From Liolophura sinensis (taxonomy: Eukaryota; Mollusca; Polyplacophora; Chitonida; Chitonidae): a DNA stretch of 64,000 bases. A program made the translations under genes and the position numbers. The notes under the pieces were generated by a model that saw only the letters and a program-made list of their open reading frames with translations, had not been told where the DNA came from and made no database searches. The stretch lies in assembly GCF_032854445.1 (NCBI RefSeq), contig NC_088302.1, positions 44,986,521 to 45,050,520 on the forward strand, in the 5' to 3' direction. Positions 36,901-46,760 of this stretch are shown in pieces; position 1 is the stretch's first letter, and every line of letters begins with the position of its first letter.

Positions 36901-39111
36901 CATCCCAAATATTAGATTTCCACACATAGTTTATTGTTTTCTTCATAATAAAGCCATTTCAAAAGAAAAATGGGAATGTGTAAGAGTAATAACAGGAGTT
37001 TAAAATATGATTTGTTCCAGCGGGTGGTGCTAATGCCAAGCTCCAGCACAAATCCTCAGAAAATGCCTTCTAATCGGCGCCTGCATCTCTTTAGGTAGGT
37101 AATATGGCAGCTGTAGCTGTTTTGGGTGTGGATGGGTATGTTCCTAGCTGAGGGGAACCACGTTTATCAATATTTAGGAAATTATCCATGGCTGTCAGTG
37201 CATGTAGAAGTTACTTTAGTGTAATTCTTCAACCTTTTCACAGGTTTGCAAGGTGTTTATTGAAGCATATGCTGAAGGCATTATTCTGTGTAAACTAATA
37301 AAATTATACTTCTGGTGAAGTCCTGAAATTGGCCAACCCAGCCGATGTAGTTTTGTCTACTACATGAAGTTAAAAATGTGCATAAAGTGCACTGAAAGTT
37401 GCCCTTCCATATGCAAAAAGGTTGAGTAATTAGGGTAGATGCCAGCTCAAGGGAACAATGAATATGTAGGTATGTAAATTAGTTAATTACATTTAAGTCT
37501 TACCTGTCAAATGGAGTACTTTATAGACATATAAATCATAATACTCACGGAAACAAACATCTCTCAGCTGGTTTTTTTCTGTCCAAGTTGTAAGATAGCC
37601 TGGCATAAGCTGAATATTCATATGCATTTGGTGTGAATAGTTGTAATTTCAGAGGAATATACCTTCCTGTATTCCTTTGATGTGTTAGACAAACTCAGTG
37701 TAGTATCATGCTTGTTTTATTTTATTAGGGAGAGGAAAAGGCGCAGTGAGAACAAGATAGGTTTTGCCAGGCTCCGTTGTCTTCTCTCTGGTAACAAGAA
37801 ACTGCTAGAAACCAAGTCAAAGCTACAGATTCTCACAGAGGTTGGTTGTCACTGTCTCACATACACTGTTATGTGCAGAATTGGCTGGAATATAGTACCG
37901 GTCTGCCAGCAACCTGCGGATGATAGTTGGTTTCTCCTGGGCTCTGGTTTCCTCTCACCATAATGCTGGCTGCAGTCGTATAAGTGAAATACTCCGGAAG
38001 GTTATAATATATACGTATATATACGTGTAAGACTATGTCATTGAACTGAACCATTCCTACATAATTTGAAAACCTGTCCGCCATTTTAGGAGTGATGCGC
38101 CCTTGGCCTTAAACGTATTCGGCTGCACTAGAACTTCATAAAGCTATTTCACATGTATATTTTGAAACACACTTAGACAAGTACAGATGTCCTTTGAAAA
38201 GACAGGTGTATCAAGTAAATGATGGTGATGTGTTCTGCCTTTGGTTGTACAGGCCTGTGCTCTTATTCAAATGCTGAAAGAGGATCAGTTGGCTCTGAAG
38301 GAGGTGCTTCACTCAGAACGTATTCGCTGGAAGTCGCTACGGAAACAGTTGGCTTGTGCTAAAGGTAGAATCTTTGATAGTCCATTTGCTGTTAGATTGA
38401 TCTACTTGTAATGCTTTCTTTCACTAAATTTTATCACTTTTTGTTGCAATAATTATAGGGAAAAAATAAACAGTTATTCTCTCTTGGCTTTATCTCACCT
38501 GTGGAATTAATTCCGTTCGTTAGACAGGTAACTGTTGAAAGGAGATGGTGAGGCCATATCCAGGAAAACTTTACATTCTGACCATGTATGAGGAAATTTT
38601 ATAAAATTCAACATGCATTGTTTATTGGTAAACCGTCATATTTTTGAGTGGTTTACTTGTTAGTTTTAATGCAGTTTCATTAGTTTGGGAGTCTAAACAT
38701 TTTCTGGAGGAAAAATATTTCCAGATTGCCATTTGTGGTTTACTCTGAGCACTTTCGATTCTGCCATGCATTAACCTGACTGCTGTCCTGTAAGCCCAGA
38801 ATTCTGGGGATGGTGTTCAACACCAATCAGATAAATAAATGGATTACTGTCAGCTTCAGTGCAGGACTACACAATGCCTCTGCTTAATCCTAAGGCCGTA
38901 ATGACCCAGGAGCCTCTCACCAATGCGGTCGCTGTGAGTTCAAGTCCAGCTCATGCTGGCTTCCTCTCCGGCCGTAAGTGGGAAGGTCTGGCAGCAACCT
39001 GCGGATGGTCGTGGGTTTCCCCAGGGCTGTGCCCGGTTTCCACCCACCATAATGCTGGCCGCCGTCGTATAAGTGAAATATTCTTGAGTACGGCATAAAA
39101 CACCAATCAAA

Positions 39112-39143
<32 letters not shown>

Positions 39144-40848
39144 CCTAAGGCCTCAGGAGAAGTTTCAACAATTAAGGGGTAAATTATCCAACTCTAATCT
39201 GATCCTGCACATCAAAAGGTTTGCCAGTACTCTTCAAATGGTTGTGGGTTCCCCTGGGCTCTGCCCAGGTTCCTTCCACCATAATGGTGGCAGCTGTCAT
39301 AAAAGTGAAATTATCTTGAGTGTGGCATAGAATCCCAATCAAATCACTAAATATTAGGTAGATATCTCCAGCGCTGAATAAAGATCATGTTGAAAAAAGA
39401 CTTGTTGTCTTTTACAATCTGAAGCTGCCATATTATATGCTCAGTTAGGAAACCAGTATTTTTGTGACATTAACTTTGTTGCACATTAATTTTGCCATCC
39501 TTCAGGCCTTCAGGCCAGTATGAATGATGATGTACCTGTAATGGAGATGGACTGGCACCAGACTGACAAGCAGACAAACCAACCGGACAGCAGGAGCTTT
39601 GACAAGTCTTCCCAGAGTCACCGCAAGGTGGTAGAGTCGATGACCCTGGATGATGGCTCTTCACTTCAAATTCTTCTGTCAGAAGCAGAATCAGAGGCTG
39701 ATGATTCAGGGGAGACAACTGCAGCTGTGCCAGTTTCACAGGACGAATCTTTGGAGCAAGCGGTAGCAGTGAGAGAATGTGTGATCTGTGAATCGGAATC
39801 GAGTGTGACTACACCAGTACATTCCCCTAGCATTACTGCTCCCACAACTTCAATACACCACTCCAACGTTAAAATTCCCCCAAAGACCGACAGCAAGCAG
39901 AATTCTGTGTTAAAGACTCAAAAATTTCCTGGTGTTTCCAGTGCCATCAAAAAGTCTGGTGTGAAAAAAAAGGAGAAGTTCAGGTCTTTAGGAGCTAGAG
40001 CAAATTTTTCGATTGTAAAGCAATTTGGTAACGATATGTTAGGTGAGCAAAATTCAGAGAAGACCCCCGTAGGAAAAGACTTACAAGTGGAAAAGACCCC
40101 AGATATCTTTGTTATTTCTTCAGTGTCACAAAAGCCTGCTGTTGACATCACTAAGGCACTGATACCATCATCTGCCGGTAAAAAACCAGGAAAGAAATAT
40201 ACTACCACTGCAGATTTAAAGGTGCAGGATCCATCTGTGATGTCCAGCATACCTGTGTCAGCCGCCCTAAAAGACAATGTCATCACATCAGAGGAGATAA
40301 ATACTGTGAAATTGAATGTACCAGTGATAGAGGTAAGCGATGATCTTTCAGGTGATGAACAGCGGTCTAATGTGTCATCCTCAGTGAGTGGAACGGCTCC
40401 TGTCACTCATACAGGCGGGCTGGACTACATCATCCAGAGCAGAAATTTAACAACAGATGTGAATCAGCAGTCTGTTGGAGTTTTTGATGTTGAATCTGTG
40501 TTTAAGAAAATGCACAAGAAATCTGAGGCAGAACATTCTGCAGACAGTAGGATATCCAACTCAGAGTCACTAGTCCGGTTTCCACCAGTCTTATACGGTC
40601 AGGATGGGGACAGTACAGAGGACAGCGATGTGCTGGTGTCAGAGACAACATGTGCGAGTCTTGCTAAAGGGAGTCCAGAATACCCACATCTTGTTAGTAT
40701 TGACAAGGGGAGCTGTGCCGAGTCTGACGTGAGCTGCCCAGGGGACGGTGTGTGTCCCTCCGGAGATGTGGGTCTCGTAGAACCCACAGATAACGAAAGC
40801 CTGGTGATCCTGGATGTATGTAGTCTAGCAGACTGGTCAGTTGTGTAG
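21972..40848 (+). CDS. MGA: MAX gene-associated protein (MAX dimerisation protein MGA)
   Basis: Nuclear transcriptional repressor that pairs with MAX on E-boxes and scaffolds the PRC1.6 complex in vertebrates. Eleven coding exons fit GT-AG sites in phase: 21938-26958 (ATG 21972), 27632-28179, 28804-28890, 30772-30890, 31703-34913, 35376-35432, 36332-36439, 37021-37094, 37729-37840, 38253-38364, 39506-40848; total 3,585 residues (human 3,065). Landmarks shared with human MGA: a basic GR-rich N-terminal part, DDVEGMLFVSF near 1287, NDITKIKGWKNKF near 1395, the Cys-rich MGA domain (YCRLGCICSSL...HCRKAECMFNCHC) near 1698-1736, the exon PLGPLFGCSRTSIFNPVRKPR, and LLEIKSNCSWEASRKMVLS. A bHLH-zipper near 3056-3139 keeps the E-box-contacting His-xxx-Glu-Arg-x-Arg-Arg spacing (LHLFRERKRR). 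Glutamine runs occur near 32600-32700. No T-box is visible. The ATG at 21972 has a good Kozak context (A at -3, G at +4), but a frame change at an upstream A9 run could hide further N-terminal sequence. Confidence 0.93.
23158..23275 (+). repeat. 33 bp coding repeat in MGA (11 residues x ~4)
   Basis: Four tandem units of GVKILTNSISP type (GVKKLANSAPP, GVKILTNSVSP, GVKVLNK). In frame, so it varies protein length only in steps of 11 residues. Confidence 0.85.
23950..25110 (+). repeat. 45 bp coding repeat in MGA (15 residues x ~25)
   Basis: About 25 in-frame copies of a 45 bp unit encode SLKETSMDKSSLEES-like blocks at residues about 660-1045. Ser, Glu, Asp, Lys and Leu dominate; it reads as a low-complexity, Ser-rich acidic linker. 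Copies differ mainly at the residue after KS (P, S or F) and in Met/Thr/Val before Asp. The antisense strand is also free of stops for about 1 kb, a by-product of the repeat. Confidence 0.95.
27632..28179 (+). other. MGA exon with the conserved Cys-rich MGA domain
   Basis: Phase-1 exon that encodes CDKEYCRLGCICSSL, then HCRKAECMFNCHC, preceded by an extra pair of Cys (YGCVCHLF). The cysteine spacing matches the MGA conserved domain (DUF4801 type) and was one of the strongest identifiers of the gene. Confidence 0.9.
28341..28600 (+). repeat. SINE family B, diverged, MGA intron
   Basis: Contains 'gaaggttcaaacccagcctt', 'cactgtttgtgggccctt' and 'gtcagtaacttggcacaggt' followed by 'cggtggtttatgcccagcac'. 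It matches in order the copy at 35589-35880. Confidence 0.6.
28924..29060 (+). repeat. Possible tRNA-like SINE fragment
   Basis: 'ggtcctccgtgaccaagttt' resembles a degenerate A-box region and 'gggtatgtgttcaaatcc' a B box. The pattern is weak and no second copy is seen in the window. Confidence 0.35.
29340..29561 (+). repeat. Near full-length SINE family A, MGA intron
   Basis: Runs from a tRNA-like head 'ggcctccgtggctgtgtggt' with B-box-like 'gtgagttcaattac', through 'ctggcttcctctccggccgt' and 'gaatggtcttgggtttcccc', to the tail 'cttgagtacagcctaaaaca' and an A-rich end. It lacks part of the 'cgccgtcgtataagtgaa' block. The organisation suits a tRNA-derived SINE, possibly of the MetaSINE superfamily (inference). 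Confidence 0.8.
35589..35880 (+). repeat. SINE family B, MGA intron
   Basis: The head 'gaccatgatctagtggttaa' is tRNA-like. It continues with 'ctactggccttccacctcga', 'atggtgtgaatatatgtgac', 'gtggaaagttcatcagtaac' and 'ttgccaaaggttggtggt'. A related 3' piece lies at 36640-36760. Confidence 0.7.
36004..36321 (+). repeat. 17 bp minisatellite next to an MGA splice acceptor
   Basis: About 19 diverged head-to-tail units alternate between 'cagtgggtgtgcctagt' and 'cagtggaagtgcctgac' forms. The array stops about ten bases before the acceptor cag of the exon at 36332, so it occupies the branch-point region. Confidence 0.8.
36640..36760 (+). repeat. SINE family B 3' piece
   Basis: Shares 'catttg', 'ctcagtctg' and 'gactaacttgccaaaggtca' with the copy at 35589-35880. 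Diverged. Confidence 0.45.
37219..37437 (+). mobile_element. MITE copy 1 (MGA intron)
   Basis: Starts 'gtaattcttcaaccttttca' and ends 'aaaaaggttgagtaattagg', an inverted repeat of about 20 bp. Internal blocks 'ggtgtttattgaagcatat', 'ggccaaccca' and 'aatgtgcataaagtgc' recur in the copies at 53996, 62213 and 63091. About 219 bp, non-coding. Confidence 0.8.
37901..37992 (+). repeat. SINE family A middle part, MGA intron
   Basis: Reads 'gtctgccagcaacctgcgga', 'ctcctgggctctggtttcct', 'ccataatgctggctgcagtc' and 'gtataagtgaaat'. It begins only 60 bp after an MGA exon end. Confidence 0.75.
38800..39349 (+). repeat. Cluster of three SINE family A copies, MGA intron
   Basis: Three copies in the same orientation: a tail (about 38800-38840), a well-kept copy (38896-39142, with 'atgacccaggagcctctcac', 'gtcgtataagtgaaatattc' and an (aaat)n end) and a diverged body (39219-39349). 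They sit 160 to 700 bp before the last MGA exon. Confidence 0.85.
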
Positions 40849-41000
40849 ACAATAGGGCCATGCTTCTAGTTACCACAACAAATCTCACACTTTGGCTCCA
40901 AATTATTGATAGAGCTGCATATTGTTTTAGACTTGTGAAATGAAAAAATAATAGCATCTCTACAGAATTTTCATTTTACACTTGCTTTTGATTCTCAGGT

Positions 41001-41363
41001 AATAAAAATCCAAGTGTGAGGATCAAAAGCTATTGTAAACCGTTTAAATTGTGTGGATAGGTCTTTTTTGGACCTTAGTACTCAAAATAATTGTTTTAAA
41101 GAAAACATAAATCAAACAAGTGTTAAATTCTGTGACAAATTTTCAAGCAAATTGGTCAGTATGGTGCGATCAGCGTTTCACCATTCAAACTGTGCATTAT
41201 GTCGGGAGACGTGGTAAACACCAATTAAAGCTACGCGTAAGTCGGTGTTTCACAAGAATAGAAGACAAAAAGTCCATTTCAACATTAGTCGAAACTTCGG
41301 TTAATTACAATCTTACCTATATGTGTTGATAAGTTTAAGTGTGCAAATATTCACACAAATAAA
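41001..41363 (+). terminator. Candidate MGA poly(A) signals
   Basis: AATAAA at 41001-41006 and 41358-41363, 153 and 510 bp after the MGA stop codon. Either would give an ordinary 3' UTR. A later AATAAA near 42929 is also possible. Confidence 0.45.
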
Positions 41364-42066
41364 CATGTACTTCAAACCAAGTACTGATATTTACTTTTAA
41401 TACTCCAATGGTAAGAACCGTTTACTGTGATATTTATGTTAACTGGTTAATCATGGAGAGTGATACAGGATGTTAACATGAAAAAATACTAACATACTGT
41501 ACAGACACTTGCCAGGTAAAAAATGTTAAAAATGCCTCAAACCAGGAAGCAGGGTGCTTGTTCATGTGTGAGTTTAATCAAGACATTCAGTGATCATGGG
41601 CAGATGCATGTGTTGGCTAATGTAAGCTGCCCAGCAGGTATAGATGCCTTTGATGATTTAAGTAATTAATTAAATAATCAATAGTTCTGTAACTTTGTAA
41701 TTATTTGTTTTCATTTTAATTGATGTTCTTTGAAGTCTACTACATAGCTTTATGTAAAATTAAGAGCAGTCAAATGTATGTAGATTTTGTCACAAATTTC
41801 ACACTGGGATTAACTTTGCATCATACAGCTGTAATTCAGTGTATGTAAGAAATCGGTTATGTTACCTTAGTCAGTGTTGTGAAATCTTGCCAGCTTTAAC
41901 ACAGCAATTCACAGAGCAGTTGAGAAAAGAATTTAATCCAAAGAATACATACTTGACCCTTTTGCACAGATCTCCAAGTCTTTTCCCATGCTCGCAAAGC
42001 TGTCTAATTAACATGGACGCAATAGGGCTGGACTAAATACATATATGCAAGTACAAGTACCTGTAT

Positions 42067-42770
42067 ATATAGATTGAAGATGCCTTTTAGGTTTTACATC
42101 CACATACATCATACAGAAGAAACCTCCAGATGCCTCTTTTCTTCATGAGTGTAACAGCAGTGTTACGGTGACCTGTGGTACCTGACATTTAACTTAAGGA
42201 TTTCTTAAATGTTCTACATCCATATATTTCATACACATGGTACATTGATATCCTTTCTGTTAACCAATGTTATAAGCGTATCTTGTGTTATCTGTATATT
42301 TAGATTGAGGAAGCCTTAAAGGCTCTTTGTCCAAATACATGATACTTCAAACATAAGGAACCTCTAAGCATGCATTCAGTTCACCAGTGTGATAAGTGTC
42401 TTTGGGTTACTTGCGCACGTCAACGAAGGAGGAGGACATCTTTTATGGTTCTACATCAACATAATTCATAAATGTAAATAAATAGTATCTCTGTGCAACA
42501 TGCCTTCTCTTGCACCAATTTTATTGGCATGTCTTATGTTACCTGTTACTGTACTGTAATGTAGATTGAGGAGATCTTAAAGGTTCTACACCCACATACT
42601 ACGTACACATGCGACCCCCAGAGAACATCCTTCCTCTTCAACATTGTTATAGATGTCTTCTGTTACCTGTACATGTAGATTGAGAAGATCTACACCCACA
42701 TACTTCATTCACATCCACTGAACCTGCACACATCCCTTCTATTGACCAATGTTACAGGTGTCAAGTTGTC
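42067..42770 (+). repeat. ~120 bp tandem repeat downstream of MGA
   Basis: Six diverged units start near 42070, 42190, 42301, 42424, 42562 and 42676. Each begins 'tagattgaggagatcttaaa' or similar, then 'ggttctacatccacatactt', then a 'caatgttataagtgtct' region and 'gttacctgta'. Confidence 0.75.
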
Positions 42771-43423
42771 ATCTGAGAGATTAACAGATCAAACAGCTTT
42801 TCACCTGTATTTTTTGTAACCAAATGTGTACATTCGTTACAGGCTGTAACTATTTTGTTATTACATGTATCTTTCTTCTGAGCCTTTTGGTTTTATGGAG
42901 TTCATTGGGATTTGTACATCAGGGAATGTAAATAAATCCCTTGCATTCAATGCCACCTAACTTTCTTTTTGTTCTTGTTTGTAATTCTCTGTGAATTATT
43001 AGCTCACCTGTACAAAGTTATACATTCTTAGCTTGTCATACCCGGAGCCTTTGTGTCAGTGTCCGATATAAACAGGGAAAGGAACGTAAAACAAAATGTT
43101 AGGGGAGTTATCATAAAAAGTACTGCATGTATTGAGATCAGGGTTTGGACACCTGTACAGCAGACTAGTAAGTGGGTGGCGGGTGGGGGGAGATTCCATC
43201 CTTGATTTGGTGTGTACATATTAAGTACTGTAAATTACTAAATTCCCGACTTGTGTATTAAAATCAATGTTACACAAATTGCCAGGTGTGATATCTCAAA
43301 AAGTACTGCATTTATTTAGCTCACGGTTTGCACACATGTAGAACACATTAACACGAGGGGGATATTCCATGGTTGATACGGTGTATGCATATTAAATAGT
43401 GTAAATTACCAATTCCTGACTTA

Positions 43424-43620
43424 GTGTGTATGTATGTATGCTTGTTGTTTAGCGTCATACGCGACAATTTTTCAGCTGTATGACGAGAAGTCATTAGGTC
43501 TGTGTACATGCATTGTGTCTTCTTGTGGCAGGGCGACTCCATGCCGCCAAAGTGCTGCTGCCACTGAAGCATCAAGCTGAAGATTCCAGATATGACATCC
43601 ATGGTTATCAGATTAGGTTC
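43424..43620 (-). repeat. SINE-like family C copy, reversed
   Basis: The reverse complement shares 'ggcagcagcactttggcggc', 'gccacaagaagacacaatgc' and the end 'acaacaagcatacatacata' with the copy at 2650-2940. Confidence 0.65.
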
Positions 43621-44310
43621 CACAATCGTCGAGTAAATAAATAAAAACAACGTATATGATATTTTCAAGTTGGTGACCATGAAGTAGATACATGGGATTC
43701 CCGCAATTCATTGGTGATATTAAAAGGATCTAATAAGAGCATACACACCCTGTAGGGTTTTGGCCTACTGGACATACAGGCTGATAAGATAACCTTTCTG
43801 GATAGAAACCATCCTTGATCTGGGTAAGGATTTGCTACAAAGAGTACAAATTGGTGAGTTTGTGTAATACACATGCTACTTGATGGAATTTCAAAGGCCT
43901 GCCAATTCAGGGAATTAGGAATGTAGTGATTCATGCTAGAAACACAAGCAAACTAAACTGTCAGCCGAGTGGCCAGTTTCTTCAGTGCCTGTTTAGCAAA
44001 ACATGTACTTTGTCCGATGTTTATCCAAGTGGTGCGAAAGCAGTGACTTTACAAGGTTTTTTTCCAATACCCTGTCTGAAAAATCTCAGAATTTGAGGGA
44101 TGGCGCCATGCACCTATTGCATCCCTGAGGTTAAATAGTTCGATATCAAGCCAGAACGTTGCTTGCGAATGCTTGCACATAATTCATACATGTACAAACG
44201 ATAACTGGAAAGAGATGGCATTTATTCATATCACTGAAAATACTAGTATCACTTATATACTTTTACGCATTCAGTTACATACTCGTATAGTGTAACCAAA
44301 CTATAATGCA

Positions 44311-44562
44311 AGGACCTCCATAGCCAAGTAGGTTGGCACGCCAGCGCCGCGGAATGACAGAGCCTCTCACCAATGCTGTCGCTGTGAGTTTAAGTCCAGC
44401 TCAGGCTGGCTTCCCCTCTGGCCGTACGTGAGAATGTCTGCCAGTTGTGGGTTTCCACGTGGTTTTGCCCACTTTCCTCTCACCATATTGCTGGCCGCTG
44501 TCGTATAAGTGAACTATTAAATACACTGGAGTACAGCGTAAAACACCAATTAAATAATAAAT
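44311..44562 (+). repeat. Near full-length SINE family A
   Basis: Has the head 'acctccatagccaagtaggt', then 'gagcctctcaccaatgctgt', 'cagctcaggctggcttcccc', 'ccgctgtcgtataagtgaac', 'gtacagcgtaaaacacc' and an (aaat)n end. Confidence 0.85.
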
Positions 44563-44960
44563 CCTATTATGCACGGATATTAAATCATAAAGAGGGTAGA
44601 GTGCAGCGTGGTATAATATCGTGTGTTATTGATTAACACATGTGATTTCTTATACGGAGTTTCTCCACTGACATCATTATATCTGTGTACTATCTATGTA
44701 CTATATAATATATGATCAAAACAAATGTAGAGTGCTGTAAACAAACCATAGGGCCTACATTCGAAGTCAAGAATCACAGGTGTTAAAGGAATGCTTTACC
44801 TTATATACATTTTCCAAGAAGATAAATCTCGACACACGCACGGCGATATGGAAACAACTGTAGAGGCGTGAAAGATAATCCAAGCTCTTCACCAATGAAT
44901 AAAAAAAGAATATTCTCTGAAAAGTATACAAGGTAAACAAGCTTTGTATTGCGAGAGCGA

Positions 44961-45087
44961 ACCTGCAGATGGCCGTGGGGCTGTGCCCCCGTCCTCCCAC
45001 CATAATGCTGGCCGCCGTCGTGTAAGTGAAATTCTTGCGTCGTATTCTTGAGTACGGCGTGAAACGCCAATCAAATAAATAAATAAA
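44961..45087 (+). repeat. 5'-truncated SINE family A with target-site duplication
   Basis: The body starts at 'acctgcagatggccgtgggg' and ends at (aaat)n. It is flanked by exact copies of 'tattgcgagagcga' (44947-44960 and 45088-45101). The 14 bp duplication and 5' truncation are the marks of LINE-driven insertion and suggest a fairly recent event. Confidence 0.92.
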
Positions 45088-46119
45088 TATTGCGAGAGCG
45101 AGCCCTGTGTGACACATGTGATGAGTGGCACGTTTTATGTCAATTAACATCCGATTCATATTCATGCCTCTCTGTGTTAGGTACCATATAGAAGGTATAT
45201 ACGACTGCTTGCGAGCCTGTTGCTCATGGGTTTTCGTTCTTAATTATCCTTTTAATTCATTTTAAGTCTCATTGTTCTAAGGACATTTGAAGTTATAACC
45301 ATGAATTCTTTTCAAGTGACCTTTCTTGTGGATGGAATTCAGCGGTTTTCTTTTGACATAAATTCTTGCATTTCCCAAATAGGTACCAGTCACTGTATAA
45401 CGAAGTTAATTATGCAATGTATGAGTCAAGCATAAAATGAAAAATGTAAATACATGTAGTATACTCATTTTGGGTTTAAATGCAGATGAGTTTGTGAAGT
45501 TGGCCATATATAGGGTCTAGCATAGGAGCTTGCGTCACGTGTGAAATCCGGCTTGATGTTAACAGTACTGTAGTCCTTTCAACACCTGAGTGAACACGCT
45601 AAGAAGCTTGTTTATGGTCTGAAATATAATCCGGCGAAGCAAATCGCTGTTTGACTACATAGTTTAATACCTTTGATTATAAATACATGTATATACACTG
45701 ACTTAACCGATCACGACGATTAAGAGAACACGTGTGGTTATTAAGACGTCGAGGCGTTAATTTGAGATGTAGGGCTTTACACTCAATGAGTATTAGGAGT
45801 GTGTTAATATACTGTTGACGTAAATACGGAGGTCAGACTGGAATATTTAGTAGCATAGCTTGGTCCGTGCCGACTGTTGCCTAATTGTCAGCAGCGTGAT
45901 CTGTACAACCACCATGGTTTTCAATCTGCATGTCATCCAAGGAAACTGAATTCTGAATGAATTCATCAGAAACTCACAGCTTTAGCCGCCCGTTAACTGT
46001 CTGTCACATCTGTCTGGTCTGAGCCATGGGCCATCCCATTGTTTGGGCTGTTATAATTTATGTAAAGAGATGCTGGCTGTGGTAGGAGGTAGGCTATAGC
46101 TAGCGTTGCCGTCATAGAG

Positions 46120-46282
46120 CGGGCTTAGTCATCGGTGTCTCACCGGCCCTTGATAACGGAGAGGCGTGCTCAGTGGGTATCCGTACTCCCAGGAATCGCT
46201 GTTACTGCCAGGCTGAACAATCTGCACATATAACCTTATAGCTCTGAATTCACCAAACTGAATATATAGCACCTGGACACAC
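46120..46282 (+). other. Putative DCLK 5' UTR exon (end)
   Basis: A donor gtaagt at 46283 follows 'acctggacacac', and a strong acceptor (ctttttttctccttag) ends at 46745, 15 bases before the DCLK ATG. That fits a non-coding first exon ending at 46282; its start is not determined. Confidence 0.5.
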
Positions 46283-46760
46283 GTAAGTATAGCTTTTTTC
46301 TTGCACAATAATGAGGTTTGATTCTTAATTCGTAAAGCCTTGGTGTTTGATACATGATATGCATGTCCAGTATAGCCTAGACCAAAAAGTCATGTCACCA
46401 TGCAAAGCATGACAACTATGGATGTGCTGTTTCAACACAGCATATGCAGGCCCAAATGGTGGTATTAGAACAATGAAGAATCCATATGCTAGACATTGTG
46501 TTTGCCATCGGTATACTGTTTGACCAGATGGCAGTATTACAGCTTCTAGTCAACAATGTGAAGTTCCAAGACCACGCATGTTGTTTCGAAGGCTTTGTTG
46601 CCGGGCGACCATATATTTATGTAGGAATTTAATATTCTTCGCAGACAGCTTTTAACCAAACGTTGTCACGAGATATAGTGATAATGATATATCTTTAGAC
46701 AGGCAAAATTCTCTTTACGGTTTGTGATCTTTTTTTTCTCCTTAGATAAACTGTCCGGGC

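Larger units (their letters stand above)
37021..38364 (+). other. MGA bHLH-zipper exons
   Basis: Three exons (37021-37094, 37729-37840, 38253-38364) encode the basic region, helix 1, loop, helix 2 and zipper. The basic region RLHLFRERKRRSEN keeps His, Glu and Arg at the E-box-reading positions. Helix 2 begins SKLQILTEACALIQML, and the zipper continues LKEDQLALKEVL. The exon junction falls inside the basic region, after LHLF. Confidence 0.9.
41364..46120. other. MGA to DCLK spacer
   Basis: No supported gene. Contains a ~120 bp tandem repeat (42067-42770), a pair of ~165 bp direct repeats (about 43095-43255 and 43270-43425, sharing 'aaaaagtactgcat' and 'attccat..ttgat'), a reversed family C SINE (43424-43620) and two family A SINEs (44311-44562, 44961-45087). 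Confidence 0.6.
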
